A DNA stretch of 57,187 nucleotides from Streptomyces sp. Act143 (GCF_003143935.1 NZ_QFRX01000001.1:5778529-5835715); one strand, 5' to 3'. Positions 1-8,760 are shown, counted from the stretch's first letter. Program-made: numbers and translations. The notes: a model not told the origin generated them from the letters alone.

Positions 1-50
1 CCTGGCTCCCGCCGTACCCCCGCCACCTGGCTCCCGCCGTACCCCCGCCT
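1..50. repeat. 25-bp direct repeat, two copies
   Basis: Positions 1-25 and 26-50 are two copies of a 25-bp unit beginning CCTGGCTCCCGCCGTACC, differing only at the last base. The repeat covers the kinase stop codon (49-51, minus strand) and runs off the left edge, so the copy number may be higher outside the window. Confidence 0.8.
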
Positions 51-1392
51 ACCCTCGCCGCCCGTCCTGCGCCGACCGATCCCGCCAAGGCAGCTCCGCC
101 GTGACCGTCGTAGGACCGCCCACGGGCGAGTCGATGACGAACAGCCCGTCCACCGCGTCGAGCCGCTCCGCCAGCCCCTGCATGCCGGTGCCGCCGTCGA
201 GGCGGGCGCCGCCGCGGCCGTCGTCCCACACCTGGATCAGCAACCGGTCGTCCGACCGCCACACCTCCACCGACGCCGACCTCGCCCCACTGTGCTTGCT
301 GATGTTCTGCAGCAGCTCGGAGACGGTGAAGTAGGCGATGCCCTCGATCGCCGCGGCCGGCCGGTCATCCAGGTCGGCGGTCACCTTCACCGGCACCGTG
401 CACCGCGAGGCGACCGACGACAGCGCCGCGTCCAGCCCCCGGTCCGTCAGCACCGCCGGATGGATCCCGCGCGCCAGATCCCGCAGCTCCTGCAAGGCCA
501 GCTTCACCTCGCCGTGCGCCTCGGCGACCATGGCCTGCGCGTACTCCGGGTCCTCCAGCAGCTTCTCCTTCGCCAGCCCCAGCCCCATGGCGAGGTTGAC
601 CAGCCGGGCCTGCGCCCCGTCGTGCAGATCCCGCTCGATGCGCCGCAGATCGGCCGCGGCCGTGTCGACGACGACCCCCCGGTCCGACTCCAGTTCCGCG
701 ATACGACGTTCCAGCTCATCCGACGGCGACAGCAGCCCCCGCACCATCGCCCGGTCGGCGTTGGTCAGCCCCCGCGCCAGGTACGGCAGCACCGGCCACA
801 GCACGAACAGCGAGGTCAGCGTGACGACGAAGGTGAGAACGCCCCAGGGCAGCCGGATGAAGTCGTACAGGATCGTCCGCCAGCCCACCGGGTCCTTCAG
901 CATCATCCACAGCTGCTGGAAGAACCCCGAGTTGCCGGCCCGCAGCGGCAACCGACTCGGTTCGTCGATCCGCACCCCGAGCAGCACCCGGGCCCGCCGC
1001 CGCTCCAACGCGCCCAGCTTCCGCGCCCCCATCAGCCCGGCCGCCAGCAGCGGGAACCCGATCACCGTCACGGTCAGCCAGAAGCCGGTGAACAGCACCG
1101 TCGTGACGTAGACGAACCCGAGCAAGGCCACCGGGAAGTTGAGCAGGAGATGCGCGATCTCCTTCCAGGTGTGCGCGTCGTAGGCGAACCGGACGGGCGG
1201 CAGAGCCCGGGACTGGCTGTCATCGGCGCCGTCCCGGGAAACCGTGGCCGGTGAAGCCGGTGAAGCCGGTGAAGCCGGTGAAGCCGGTGACGCTGGTGAT
1301 GCCAGTGACGGGTGGGGCGCGGCCGGTGACGGGTGGGGCGAGGCCGGTGAAGGGCGCGTCGTGGCCGGTGAAGGGCTGGGGCGTTCGGTCAT
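49..1392 (-). CDS. two-component sensor histidine kinase (putative-sensor domain, HisKA_3/HATPase)
   Basis: Membrane sensor kinase of 447 aa that would autophosphorylate on His and pass phosphate to a NarL-type response regulator, which probably lies just outside the left edge. The first 60 residues are low-complexity Pro/Ala/Ser, including five ASP repeats. Residues about 80-210 hold four hydrophobic segments of the Streptomyces putative-sensor domain type. The dimerisation/phosphoacceptor box is RIERDLHDGAQ with His257. The ATPase domain has the N-box around SELLQN (358-363), the G1 box DDGRGG (390-395) and a GTGMQGL box (401-407). I chose ATG at 1392 (MTERP) because the upstream in-frame extension is Arg/Gly-rich and looks non-coding. 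Family assignment is firm; the signal sensed is unknown. Confidence 0.9.
   Translation of the reverse strand: MTERPSPSPATTRPSPASPHPSPAAPHPSLASPASPASPASPASPASPATVSRDGADDSQSRALPPVRFAYDAHTWKEIAHLLLNFPVALLGFVYVTTVLFTGFWLTVTVIGFPLLAAGLMGARKLGALERRRARVLLGVRIDEPSRLPLRAGNSGFFQQLWMMLKDPVGWRTILYDFIRLPWGVLTFVVTLTSLFVLWPVLPYLARGLTNADRAMVRGLLSPSDELERRIAELESDRGVVVDTAAADLRRIERDLHDGAQARLVNLAMGLGLAKEKLLEDPEYAQAMVAEAHGEVKLALQELRDLARGIHPAVLTDRGLDAALSSVASRCTVPVKVTADLDDRPAAAIEGIAYFTVSELLQNISKHSGARSASVEVWRSDDRLLIQVWDDGRGGARLDGGTGMQGLAERLDAVDGLFVIDSPVGGPTTVTAELPWRDRSAQDGRRG
1247..1291 (-). repeat. five tandem 9-bp units inside the kinase gene
   Basis: Four exact GCCGGTGAA units and a fifth ending GAC (plus-strand reading) encode the Ala-Ser-Pro repeats of the kinase N-terminal region. 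Being a multiple of three, copy-number change would keep the frame, so this linker is probably length-variable between strains. Confidence 0.85.
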
Positions 1393-1581
1393 ATGGGTTA
1401 GCGTGCCGCGCGTCGCGCCGCGGCGCCATGAGGCGGACCGCCGCGCCCTCCGGGGGAAAACCCCACCTGGGCCCCATTCCACCCGGGCCCCACCTCGCCC
1501 GACCCTCGCCTCCTGCCCCCTCCCCGCCCTCTCCGCGCCCCCGCGGAACCGATCCGGGCATCTCAAGCGGTGACGGGCTGC

Positions 1582-1609
1582 TTACGCTCTCTTTAGCAGG
1601 CCCTAGACT
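1582..1609 (+). promoter_or_regulatory. candidate promoter of the nuo operon
   Basis: TTACGC, a 16-nt spacer, then TAGACT: a fair vegetative-type match 121 nt before the nuoA start. It lies in the 337-nt region (1393-1729) between the divergent kinase and nuoA; the only other notable thing there is the 10-bp repeat array at 1631-1690. Confidence 0.4.
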
Positions 1610-1630
1610 CCCGTGCGTACAGATCGTCGA

Positions 1631-1690
1631 ACGGCGTCGTCCGGTGTCATCCAGTGTCATCCGGTGTCATCTGGTGTCGTCCGGCGTCGT
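1631..1690 (+). repeat. six tandem 10-bp repeats in the nuoA leader
   Basis: Six consecutive 10-mers with consensus CCGGTGTCAT (individual units differ at one to three positions) fill 1631-1690, between the candidate promoter and the nuoA start. The period equals about one DNA helical turn, so a protein could bind all copies on one face; alternatively the repeats act in the 5' leader RNA. It is not coding in any sensible frame. Confidence 0.8.
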
Positions 1691-1729
1691 ACAGGTGTTG
1701 ACGGAGTTCACAGGGAGCGAGGGGCGGAC

Positions 1730-2125
1730 GTGCGGGAACCGACCACTGTCGCCGCGTCGGACTACTTCCAGTCGTACTCGGTCGTCGGCCTGCTCGCCGT
1801 CGTCGGCGTGCTGTTCGTCGCGGTCGCCTTCGGCGCCGGCCGCCTGCTGCGCCCCGTGGTCCCGACCCCGGAGAAGCTCCTGACGTACGAGTGCGGCGTC
1901 GACCCCGTCGGCGAGGGCTGGGCCCACACCCAGGTCCGCTACTACGTCTACGCCTTCCTCTACGTCATCTTCGCCGTCGACTCGATCTTCCTGTTCCCCT
2001 GGGCCACGGTCTTCGCCGCCCCCGGTTACGGCGCGACCACCCTCGTGGAGATGTTCATCTTCCTCGGCTTCCTGGCCGTGGGCCTGCTGTACGCATACAA
2101 GAAGGGCGTCCTGACATGGACGTGA
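1730..2125 (+). CDS. nuoA: NADH-quinone oxidoreductase subunit A (second nuo locus)
   Basis: Small membrane subunit of respiratory complex I, 131 aa with three predicted TM helices. It has the family signature TYECGVDPVGEGW followed by QVRYYVYAFLYVIFAVDSIFLFPWA, which joins TM1-2 to the NuoH interface. I chose the GTG at 1730 (VREPTTV) because GGAGCGAGGGG lies just upstream and the reading frame upstream is Arg/Ser-rich leader containing the repeat array. First gene of a ten-gene operon; its last 10 nt overlap nuoB. Likely the nuoA2-type gene of Streptomyces (SCO4599-like). Confidence 0.93.
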   Translation: MREPTTVAASDYFQSYSVVGLLAVVGVLFVAVAFGAGRLLRPVVPTPEKLLTYECGVDPVGEGWAHTQVRYYVYAFLYVIFAVDSIFLFPWATVFAAPGYGATTLVEMFIFLGFLAVGLLYAYKKGVLTWT

Positions 2126-2763
2126 CGCCAGAAGCGACGTCCGGAGCGACGACGCCAGGAGTGACCTCGCCGGAGCCCGTGCTGCTCCCCGAGCCGAAGC
2201 GCCTGGGCGCACTCGCCCGTCTGGCCCCCGAGCCGATGAAGGTGGTCCTCAACTGGGGCCGCCGCTACTCGCTCTGGGTCTTCAACTTCGGCCTCGCCTG
2301 CTGCGCGATCGAGTTCATCGCCGCGTCGATGGCCCGCCACGACTTCATCCGCCTCGGTGTGATCCCCTTCGCCCCCGGCCCTCGCCAGGCCGACCTGATG
2401 GTGGTGTCAGGCACGGTCACGGACAAGATGGCCCCGGCAGTGAAGCGCCTCTACGAGCAGATGCCCGAGCCGAAGTACGTCATCTCCTTCGGCGCCTGCT
2501 CCAACTGCGGCGGCCCGTACTGGGACTCCTACTCCGTCACCAAGGGCGTCGACCAGATCATCCCGGTCGACGTCTACGTGCCCGGCTGCCCGCCCCGCCC
2601 CGAGGCCCTCCTCCAGGGCATCCTCAAGCTCCAGGAGAAGATCGCCCGCGAGTCGCTGAGGGAGCGGTACGGCGCCGACGGCACCGTCGGCCGCCCGTCG
2701 CCGGCCGCCCTCCAGAGCGGCCTCCTGAAGGCTCCCTCGCCCACCTCGGGGGAGGAACGATGA
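2116..2763 (+). CDS. nuoB: NADH-quinone oxidoreductase subunit B
   Basis: Peripheral-arm subunit of complex I that holds the terminal Fe-S cluster N2, 215 aa. The four N2 ligands are visible: adjacent Cys62-Cys63 in GLACCAIEF, Cys128 in GACSNCGG and Cys158 in PGCPPRP. N-terminal 40 residues are a Pro/Thr-rich extension. ATG 2116 overlaps nuoA by 10 nt, implying translational coupling; the 3' end overlaps nuoC by 4 nt (ATGA). In normal complex I this subunit sits against NuoD, which is absent from this operon. Confidence 0.94.
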   Translation: MDVTPEATSGATTPGVTSPEPVLLPEPKRLGALARLAPEPMKVVLNWGRRYSLWVFNFGLACCAIEFIAASMARHDFIRLGVIPFAPGPRQADLMVVSGTVTDKMAPAVKRLYEQMPEPKYVISFGACSNCGGPYWDSYSVTKGVDQIIPVDVYVPGCPPRPEALLQGILKLQEKIARESLRERYGADGTVGRPSPAALQSGLLKAPSPTSGEER

Positions 2764-4166
2764 CCACGGCCGGCTGGCTGCCGACCCCCACCGAGGAACT
2801 CTTCGGCCCCGAGGCCACAGCCGAGGAGTCCTACGACGTCCTCACCGTGGACGTCCCTCCCGCCTCCTGGACCACGGCCCTCCGGACGGCCCGTGACGAG
2901 CTGGGCTGCACCTACTTCGACTGGCTCAGCGCGGTCGACGAACCGGGCACCGGCTTCCGCGTCGCCGCCCACCTCGCCGCCCTGTCCCCGGTACGCCGCC
3001 TCCTCCTGCGTACGACCGTTTCGCACGAGTCCCCGACCCTGCCGACCGCCGTCCACGTCTTCGCCGGCGCGGCCTGGCACGAACGTGAGACGCACGAAAT
3101 GTTCGGTGTCGTCTTCGAAGGCCACCCGGCCCTGGACCACCTCCTCCTTCCGGAAACCTTCGAAGGGCACCCCCTCCGCAAGGACTTCGTCCTGGCCGCC
3201 CGCGTTGCCAAGGCCTGGCCCGGCGCGAAGGAACCGGGCGAGTCCGACCACGGCGGTCCCAAGCGCCGCCAGATGCTCCCCCCGGGAGTCCCCGACCCCA
3301 ACGAATGGGGTCCCCTGAAGGGCCAGCTCCCCCCGGCCCCCACGCGCCCCACCCGCACAGCAGGCCCCCGCGCAACAACGGAACGCCCCACCCGCCGCAC
3401 CCGCACCGCCTCGGAGGGCTCGGCGAGCCAGACGGAAACGCCAACACCCCCGAGCAGCACCCCGCCCGCCGGCCCGCGCCGTTCCCGCTCGGCCGCGGAG
3501 GGTTCGGCCAGTCAGGCGGACACTTCGGCGTCCCCCGAAACGCCGCCCGCCGGCCCGCGCCGTTCCCGCTCCGCCGCCCAGGGTTCGGCCAGCCAGACGG
3601 CAGCCGGCGGTGCTGACACTCCGAGCGAGACCTCGCCAACCAGCGCCCCGGGCACCACCCCCGCCGGCCCGCGTCGCGCCCGCAGTGCCTCGGGGGGCTC
3701 CGCCAGTCAGCGCCCCGCACCGGGCACCACGGCCCCCGGCACCCCTGCCACCGACACCTCGACCCCGGCCGCCACGCCACCGAAGCCCGCCTCGCGCACT
3801 CCCCGAAGCGCCGACGCCCCGTGGCACCACGCCCGCCCAGCCTTCGACGAACCCGGATCTGAACTCGGATCCAAGCCCGAAGCCGAACCCGAAGCCGAAC
3901 CCAAATCCGGCGTCGGATCCGGCGCCGGACCCGACGCCGAAGACACTCCCGTAACTCCTGACACTCCCGTAACTCCTGACACTCCGGAAACCTCCGGCAC
4001 TCCCGGCACCCCCGAGGCGCCCGGCGTCACCAGCGCCCCTGAGGCCGCCGACTCCCCTGAGACCGCCGGCGCCCCTGAGACCGCCGGCGCCCCTGAGACC
4101 GCCGGCGCCCCAGACACCCCAGACGACCCAGACACCCCAGACCACCCCGCAGGAGGCCCGCAGTGA
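2760..4166 (+). CDS. nuoC: NADH-quinone oxidoreductase subunit C with long repetitive tail
   Basis: Residues 1-190 are a NuoC (30-kDa) domain: the signature WHERETHEMFGVVFEGHP (106-123) and LLLPETFEGHPLRKDF (128-143) is complete. Residues 190-468 are an unusual tail. From 211 to 317 four copies of a 14-15 residue Arg/Ser module (such as GPRRSRSAAEGSASQ) are separated by Pro/Thr linkers. After that come acidic Pro/Glu repeats, VTPDTP twice and ETAGAP three times. Known NuoC proteins end soon after the domain, so the tail more than doubles the length. The tail is not NuoD. Starts in a 4-nt overlap with nuoB and ends in a GTGA overlap with nuoH. The domain call is firm; the function of the tail is unknown. 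Confidence 0.88.
   Translation: MTTAGWLPTPTEELFGPEATAEESYDVLTVDVPPASWTTALRTARDELGCTYFDWLSAVDEPGTGFRVAAHLAALSPVRRLLLRTTVSHESPTLPTAVHVFAGAAWHERETHEMFGVVFEGHPALDHLLLPETFEGHPLRKDFVLAARVAKAWPGAKEPGESDHGGPKRRQMLPPGVPDPNEWGPLKGQLPPAPTRPTRTAGPRATTERPTRRTRTASEGSASQTETPTPPSSTPPAGPRRSRSAAEGSASQADTSASPETPPAGPRRSRSAAQGSASQTAAGGADTPSETSPTSAPGTTPAGPRRARSASGGSASQRPAPGTTAPGTPATDTSTPAATPPKPASRTPRSADAPWHHARPAFDEPGSELGSKPEAEPEAEPKSGVGSGAGPDAEDTPVTPDTPVTPDTPETSGTPGTPEAPGVTSAPEAADSPETAGAPETAGAPETAGAPDTPDDPDTPDHPAGGPQ
3390..3710 (+). repeat. four degenerate Arg/Ser coding modules in nuoC
   Basis: Encodes residues 211-224, 238-252, 265-279 and 303-317 of NuoC, all variants of GPRRSRSAxxGSASQ. The third and second copies are also nearly identical in DNA, suggesting recent duplication. 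Confidence 0.8.
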
Positions 4167-5131
4167 ACGACGCTCTCGACGTCGCCCTGCGACTCCTGAT
4201 CGTCTTCGTCGTCTTCCTCACCTTCCCCCTCATCGTCGGCCAGACCGAGCACAAGGTGATGGCCCACATGCAGGGCCGCCTCGGCCCCATGTACGCCGGT
4301 GGCTTCCACGGCTGGGCCCAACTCGTCGCGGACGGCGTGAAGTTCGCGCAGAAGGAAGACGTCGTACCCGCGGGCGCGGACCGCCGTATCTTCCAACTCG
4401 CCCCCGCCGTGGCCCTCCTGCCCTACCTCCTGGTCCTCCTGGCCATCCCCATCGGCCCTGGCGAGGGTGCCGTCGGCGAGGTCATCGACGCGGGCGTCTT
4501 CTTCGTCCTGGCGGTCATGGGCGTCGGCGTCCTCGGCTCCCTCATGGCCGGCTGGGCCTCCGCCAACAAGTTCTCCCTCCTCGGCGGCCTCCGCACCGCC
4601 GCTCAGCTCCTCGCCTACGAACTCCCGATGCTGCTCACCGCCGCCTCCGTCGCGATGGCGGCCGGCACGGTCTCCCTCCCCGGCATCGTCGACGCCTTCG
4701 AGTGGTGGTGGCTGCCCTGGCAGATCGTCGGCGCGATCGTCTTCTTCGTCGCCGGCCTCGCCGAACTCCAGCGCCCGCCCTTCGACATGCCCGTCGCCGA
4801 CTCGGAGATCATCTTCGGCGCGTACACGGAGTACACCGGCCTCCGCTTCGCCCTGTTCCTCCTCGCCGAGTACGCCGGGATCGTCGTCCTGTGCGGCCTG
4901 ACCACCGTCCTCTTCCTGGGCGGCTGGCACGGCCCCTGGGGCGCCGACGGTCTCGGCTGGGTGTGGACTCTCCTGAAGGCGGCCGTCCTCGCCTTCGTCG
5001 TGATCTGGCTCCGCGTGACCTATCCCCGTCTCCGCGAGGACCAGCTCCAGAAGCTCTCCTGGACCCTCCTCGTTCCCCTTTCTCTCGCCCAGATCGCCCT
5101 CACCGGCATCGTCAAGGTGGTGATCTCCTAG
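4163..5131 (+). CDS. nuoH: NADH-quinone oxidoreductase subunit H
   Basis: Membrane subunit that forms much of the quinone chamber and links peripheral and proton-pumping arms; 322 aa with about eight TM helices. Recognisable features are KVMAHMQGRLGPMYAGGFHGWAQ near the N-terminus (family ER..GR.GP...G..G.LQ motif), the acidic loop ELQRPPFDMPVADSEI typical of the quinone-site loop, and LRVTYPRLREDQLQKLSW near the C-terminus. Starts with GTG overlapping the nuoC stop (GTGA); its last base is the first base of the nuoI start. Confidence 0.94.
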   Translation: MNDALDVALRLLIVFVVFLTFPLIVGQTEHKVMAHMQGRLGPMYAGGFHGWAQLVADGVKFAQKEDVVPAGADRRIFQLAPAVALLPYLLVLLAIPIGPGEGAVGEVIDAGVFFVLAVMGVGVLGSLMAGWASANKFSLLGGLRTAAQLLAYELPMLLTAASVAMAAGTVSLPGIVDAFEWWWLPWQIVGAIVFFVAGLAELQRPPFDMPVADSEIIFGAYTEYTGLRFALFLLAEYAGIVVLCGLTTVLFLGGWHGPWGADGLGWVWTLLKAAVLAFVVIWLRVTYPRLREDQLQKLSWTLLVPLSLAQIALTGIVKVVIS

Positions 5132-5703
5132 TGGCCGAGGCCGCCCCGCCCACCCGGTCCCGCATCCCTGGCTCCGGCCTTGCCAAGGGACTGGCCGTCA
5201 CCCTTCGCACGATGACGAAGAAGACCGTCACCGAGCAGTACCCCGACGTCCAGCCCGACCTCCCGCCCCGCACCCGCGGTGTCATCGGCCTGTTCGAGGA
5301 GAACTGCACGGTCTGCATGCTCTGCGCCCGGGAGTGCCCGGACTGGTGCATCTACATCGACTCCCACAAGGAGACGGTCCCGCCCGCCGCCCCCGGTGGC
5401 CGCGAGCGCAGTCGCAACGTCCTCGACCGCTTCGCCATCGACTTCTCCCTGTGCATGTACTGCGGTATCTGCATCGAGGTCTGTCCTTTCGACGCCCTGT
5501 TCTGGTCCCCCGAGTTCGAGTACGCCGAGACCGACATCCGCGACCTCACCCACGAGCGCGACAAGCTCCGCGAGTGGATGTGGACCGTCCCGGCCCCGCC
5601 CGCCCTCGACCCCGCGGCCGAGGAACCGAAGGAGATCGCCGCCGCCCGCAAGACCGCCGAGAAGCTGGCGGCCCAGGCGGAACCGCAGGAGGGAGACTCG
5701 TGA
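5131..5703 (+). CDS. nuoI: NADH-quinone oxidoreductase subunit I
   Basis: Peripheral ferredoxin-like subunit that carries clusters N6a and N6b toward N2, 190 aa. Two CxxCxxCxxxCP motifs: Cys59/62/65/69 (CTVCMLCARECP) and Cys108/111/114/118 (CMYCGICIEVCP). The GTG at 5131 shares its G with the nuoH TAG stop. A C-terminal Ala/Glu-rich helix follows the Fe-S domain. The supplier of electrons is unclear because nuoEFG are missing from the locus. Confidence 0.93.
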   Translation: MAEAAPPTRSRIPGSGLAKGLAVTLRTMTKKTVTEQYPDVQPDLPPRTRGVIGLFEENCTVCMLCARECPDWCIYIDSHKETVPPAAPGGRERSRNVLDRFAIDFSLCMYCGICIEVCPFDALFWSPEFEYAETDIRDLTHERDKLREWMWTVPAPPALDPAAEEPKEIAAARKTAEKLAAQAEPQEGDS

Positions 5704-6374
5704 GCCTCGCCGCCGGAACCCACGGCTTCCTCTCCCCGACCGGTGTGGAGATCGCCTTCCTCCTCGTCGGCCTGGTCACCTTCGGCGCCGCCCTCGTCAC
5801 CGTCACCACCCGGCAGCTGGTGCATGCCGCCCTGTGGCTGGTGGTGACCCTCGGGGGCCTCGCCGTCGAATACCTCCTCCTCACCGCCGAGTTCATCGCC
5901 TGGGTGCAGGTCCTCATCTACGTCGGTTCCGTCGTCGTGCTCCTCCTGTTCGGTCTGATGCTCACCAAAGCCCCCATCGGCCGCTCCCCGGACGCCGACT
6001 CCGGCAACCGCTGGGCCGCCCTCACGGTCGCCGTCGCCTCGGCCGCCGCGCTGATCTGGGTCGTCGTCGACGCCTTCCGCACGACCTGGATCGACCTGGA
6101 CGGCCCCGCCGCCGGTTCGACCGAGGCCACCGGAGCGAGCCTCTTCCAGAACTGGGTGCTCCCCTTCGAGGCCCTCTCCATCCTGCTCCTCGCGGCCCTG
6201 GTCGGCGCGATCGTCCTGTCCCGCAAGGCGAAGGCGGAGCCGTCCTCGCCCTTTGTGAACTCCCGGACCCTGTCCGGTGGTTCCCCATCCGCCCCGGATT
6301 CCCGTAATCACCCGATCCAGCGAAAAGGTCCGGTTACGGGAACCGAGTCGGCCGAGCAGGAAGGCGCCCGCTGA
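5700..6374 (+). CDS. nuoJ: NADH-quinone oxidoreductase subunit J
   Basis: Membrane subunit of 224 aa with five predicted TM helices and the conserved LTAEFIAWVQVLIYVGSVVVLLLFGLML stretch (TM3 with its pi-bulge region in the family). The C-terminal 50 residues after the last TM are a hydrophilic tail. GTG at 5700 overlaps the nuoI stop by 4 nt; the stop overlaps the nuoK ATG by one base. Confidence 0.9.
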   Translation: MSLAAGTHGFLSPTGVEIAFLLVGLVTFGAALVTVTTRQLVHAALWLVVTLGGLAVEYLLLTAEFIAWVQVLIYVGSVVVLLLFGLMLTKAPIGRSPDADSGNRWAALTVAVASAAALIWVVVDAFRTTWIDLDGPAAGSTEATGASLFQNWVLPFEALSILLLAALVGAIVLSRKAKAEPSSPFVNSRTLSGGSPSAPDSRNHPIQRKGPVTGTESAEQEGAR

Positions 6375-6769
6375 TGCACCTCGCCTATCCCGCCGTACTC
6401 TCCGCCCTCCTCTTCTGCACCGGCCTCTACGGCGTCCTCGCCCGCCGCAACGCGATCCTGGTGCTGATGTCGGTCGAGCTGATGCTCAACGCCGTCAACC
6501 TCAACCTGGTCGCCTTCGACGTCTGGCTCAGCAGGACCGCCGAGGAGACCCTGCACTCCGGCCAGGCCCTGACCCTGTTCACCATCGCCATCGCCGCCGC
6601 CGAGATCGGCATCGGCCTGGCGATCGTCCTCGCCGTCCACCGCAACCGCGGCACCTCGGACATCGACAAGCTCCGCGACACCGCCGAGGGCCACGAGACC
6701 GACGATCCCGACGGACCCGACTCCGACGGCGACGCCCCCGCGGCCGAGAAGGCAGAGGCCACCGCGTGA
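6374..6769 (+). CDS. nuoK: NADH-quinone oxidoreductase subunit K
   Basis: Three-TM subunit of 131 aa, homologous to MrpC. It keeps the two membrane glutamates of the family: one in LMSVELMLNAVNLN and one in AIAAAEIGIGLAI. A 35-residue acidic Asp/Glu-rich tail after TM3 is longer than in E. coli NuoK (about 100 aa). Overlaps nuoL by 4 nt (GTGA). Confidence 0.93.
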   Translation: MHLAYPAVLSALLFCTGLYGVLARRNAILVLMSVELMLNAVNLNLVAFDVWLSRTAEETLHSGQALTLFTIAIAAAEIGIGLAIVLAVHRNRGTSDIDKLRDTAEGHETDDPDGPDSDGDAPAAEKAEATA

Positions 6770-8760
6770 CCACCACCACCCTCGCCGTCCTCGTCCCTCT
6801 CCTTCCGTTCCTGGGCGCGGGCACCGGCCTGCTCCTGGGGCGCACGGCCCCCGGCTTCGTCCGCCCGCTCGCCGTGCTGCCGACGCTGGCGGCACTGGTA
6901 CTGGCCGCGGTCGTCGCCGCGCGCCAGGGCGGGGACCAGGCGGTGAACGCCACCGCCGAGCTCACGCCCACCGGTTCGATCCCGATCGAACTCGCCCTGC
7001 ACATCGACGGCTTCGCCGCCCTCGTCGCCGTCCTGGTCGGCCTCGTCGCCACCTGCGTGCAGATCTACTCCACGGGCTACCTGCGCGAGGACCCGCGCTA
7101 CCCCTCCTACGCCGCCCTGGTCTCCCTCTTCACCTCCGCGATGCTCCTCGTCGTCTACTCCGGCGACCTGATGGTGCTGCTGGTGGGCTGGGAAGTCATG
7201 GGCATCTGCTCGTACTTCCTGGTCGGCCACTACTGGGAGACCCCGGAGGCCCGCGCCGCATCCATCAAGGCGTTCCTGGTCACCAAGCTCGGCGACGTCC
7301 CCTTCCTCATCGGCCTGTTCGCGCTCGCCACCGACGCCGGCTCCTTCCGCATCACGAAGGTCCTCGGCGCCGTCGCGAGCGGGGGACTGGACCACCCGAC
7401 GCTCATCGCCCTGCTGCTCCTCGCGGGCGTGGCCGGCAAGTCGGCGCAGTTCCCGCTGCACACCTGGCTCCCGGACGCGATGGCGGGCCCCACGCCCGTC
7501 TCCGCGCTGATCCACGCCGCGACGATGGTCGCCGCCGGTGTCTACTTCATCGCCCGGCTCCTCCCCGTCTTCGAGGCCTCGCAGGCCGCGATGGTCGTGC
7601 TCGCCGTCATGGCGGCCGTCACGATGACCGGCTCGGCGGTCGCCGCACTCGCCCAGGACGACATCAAGCGCGTTCTCGCCTACTCGACCATCGGCCAGCT
7701 CGGCTACATGACCGGCGCCCTGGCCGTCGGCGACCGCGGGGCCGCCGTCTTCCACCTCCTCTCCCACGGCGCCTTCAAGGCACTGCTGTTCCTCGCGGCG
7801 GGCGCGATCATCCACGCCGCCGGCACCAACTCGCTGGCCGCCATGTCCCGCATGGGCCACCTGCGCGACCGCGTGCCCGACGCCTACTGGACGATGACCG
7901 TGGCGCTCCTCGCGCTCGCCGCGATCCCGCCGTTCAGCGGCTTCTTCTCCAAGGAGTCCGTCCTCGGTGCCGCCGAGCACGTCGCCACCGGCCACACCGA
8001 GCACGCCCCCGGCGCGGCGGGCTGGGTCGTCCTCGTCGCGGGCCTGTTCACCGCCCTGCTCACGGCGGCCTACGCGACCCGCCTGTGGCTGCTGGCCTTC
8101 CGCGGCCAGGGCGCCGAGGCCCCCGACCACGGCCGACAGCCCCTCACCATGACCGTCGTGCTGTGGGTCCTCGCGATCCCGTCCCTCGCCGTCGGCGGAC
8201 TCGCCTACCGCGTCCTGCCCGACTGGTTCGACGGCCGCGACCTCACCCCGACCCTCACCACGTCCGTCCTCGGCACCGGCGTGGCTCTGGTCGGCGGCAT
8301 CGTCACCTACGCGGCCTGGCGGCATACCACGGCCCTAGCCGCCGACGTCCCGCTGGGCGCGGTGGCCGCCCACCCGGAGGGCGACGCCGGAGTGGTCGAG
8401 GCCGAGGCCATCGCCAGCCACGCGCCCGCGTACGGGGGAGTGGCCTACGCGCCCGACCCCGCCGACCCGGGCCGGCTCCTGCTCGGCCCGCTGCACCGGC
8501 ACGCGGCCGTCGGCTTCCACCTCGACGCCGTCTACTCGGCCCTCTTCGTCCGCCCGGTCCAGGCCGGCGCCACGCTCGTCCGGTTCCTCGACCGCGAGGT
8601 CATCGAGACGTACGTACGCGGCGCGGGCGCCCTGCCCCGCTGGCTCGGCATCGCCGTGCGGCGGGCCCAGACCGGCAATGTGCAGACCTATGTGAGCGCG
8701 CTGCTCGCCGGCACCGTCGTCCTGGTGGTGGCCGCCGTCCTCGTCGCCACGGGAGCGTGA
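6766..8760 (+). CDS. nuoL: NADH-quinone oxidoreductase subunit L
   Basis: Largest antiporter-like proton-pumping subunit, 664 aa. Visible motifs include GWEVMGICSYFLVGHYW (TM5 Glu), SAQFPLHTWLPDAMAGPTPVSALIHAATMVAAGVY (the broken-helix/Lys-His region), DDIKRVLAYSTIGQLGYM and PPFSGFFSKE. The C-terminal 150 residues match the lateral-helix end of NuoL. GTG start at 6766 overlaps nuoK. A hydrophilic loop before the last helices holds repeated His/Gly residues of no clear role. Confidence 0.94.
   Translation: MTTTTLAVLVPLLPFLGAGTGLLLGRTAPGFVRPLAVLPTLAALVLAAVVAARQGGDQAVNATAELTPTGSIPIELALHIDGFAALVAVLVGLVATCVQIYSTGYLREDPRYPSYAALVSLFTSAMLLVVYSGDLMVLLVGWEVMGICSYFLVGHYWETPEARAASIKAFLVTKLGDVPFLIGLFALATDAGSFRITKVLGAVASGGLDHPTLIALLLLAGVAGKSAQFPLHTWLPDAMAGPTPVSALIHAATMVAAGVYFIARLLPVFEASQAAMVVLAVMAAVTMTGSAVAALAQDDIKRVLAYSTIGQLGYMTGALAVGDRGAAVFHLLSHGAFKALLFLAAGAIIHAAGTNSLAAMSRMGHLRDRVPDAYWTMTVALLALAAIPPFSGFFSKESVLGAAEHVATGHTEHAPGAAGWVVLVAGLFTALLTAAYATRLWLLAFRGQGAEAPDHGRQPLTMTVVLWVLAIPSLAVGGLAYRVLPDWFDGRDLTPTLTTSVLGTGVALVGGIVTYAAWRHTTALAADVPLGAVAAHPEGDAGVVEAEAIASHAPAYGGVAYAPDPADPGRLLLGPLHRHAAVGFHLDAVYSALFVRPVQAGATLVRFLDREVIETYVRGAGALPRWLGIAVRRAQTGNVQTYVSALLAGTVVLVVAAVLVATGA

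Noticed and set aside
1393..1729. Rex-type operator (TTGTG-N6-TTCACAA-like) before nuoA
   Set aside because: No such sequence seen; only the 10-bp repeat array.
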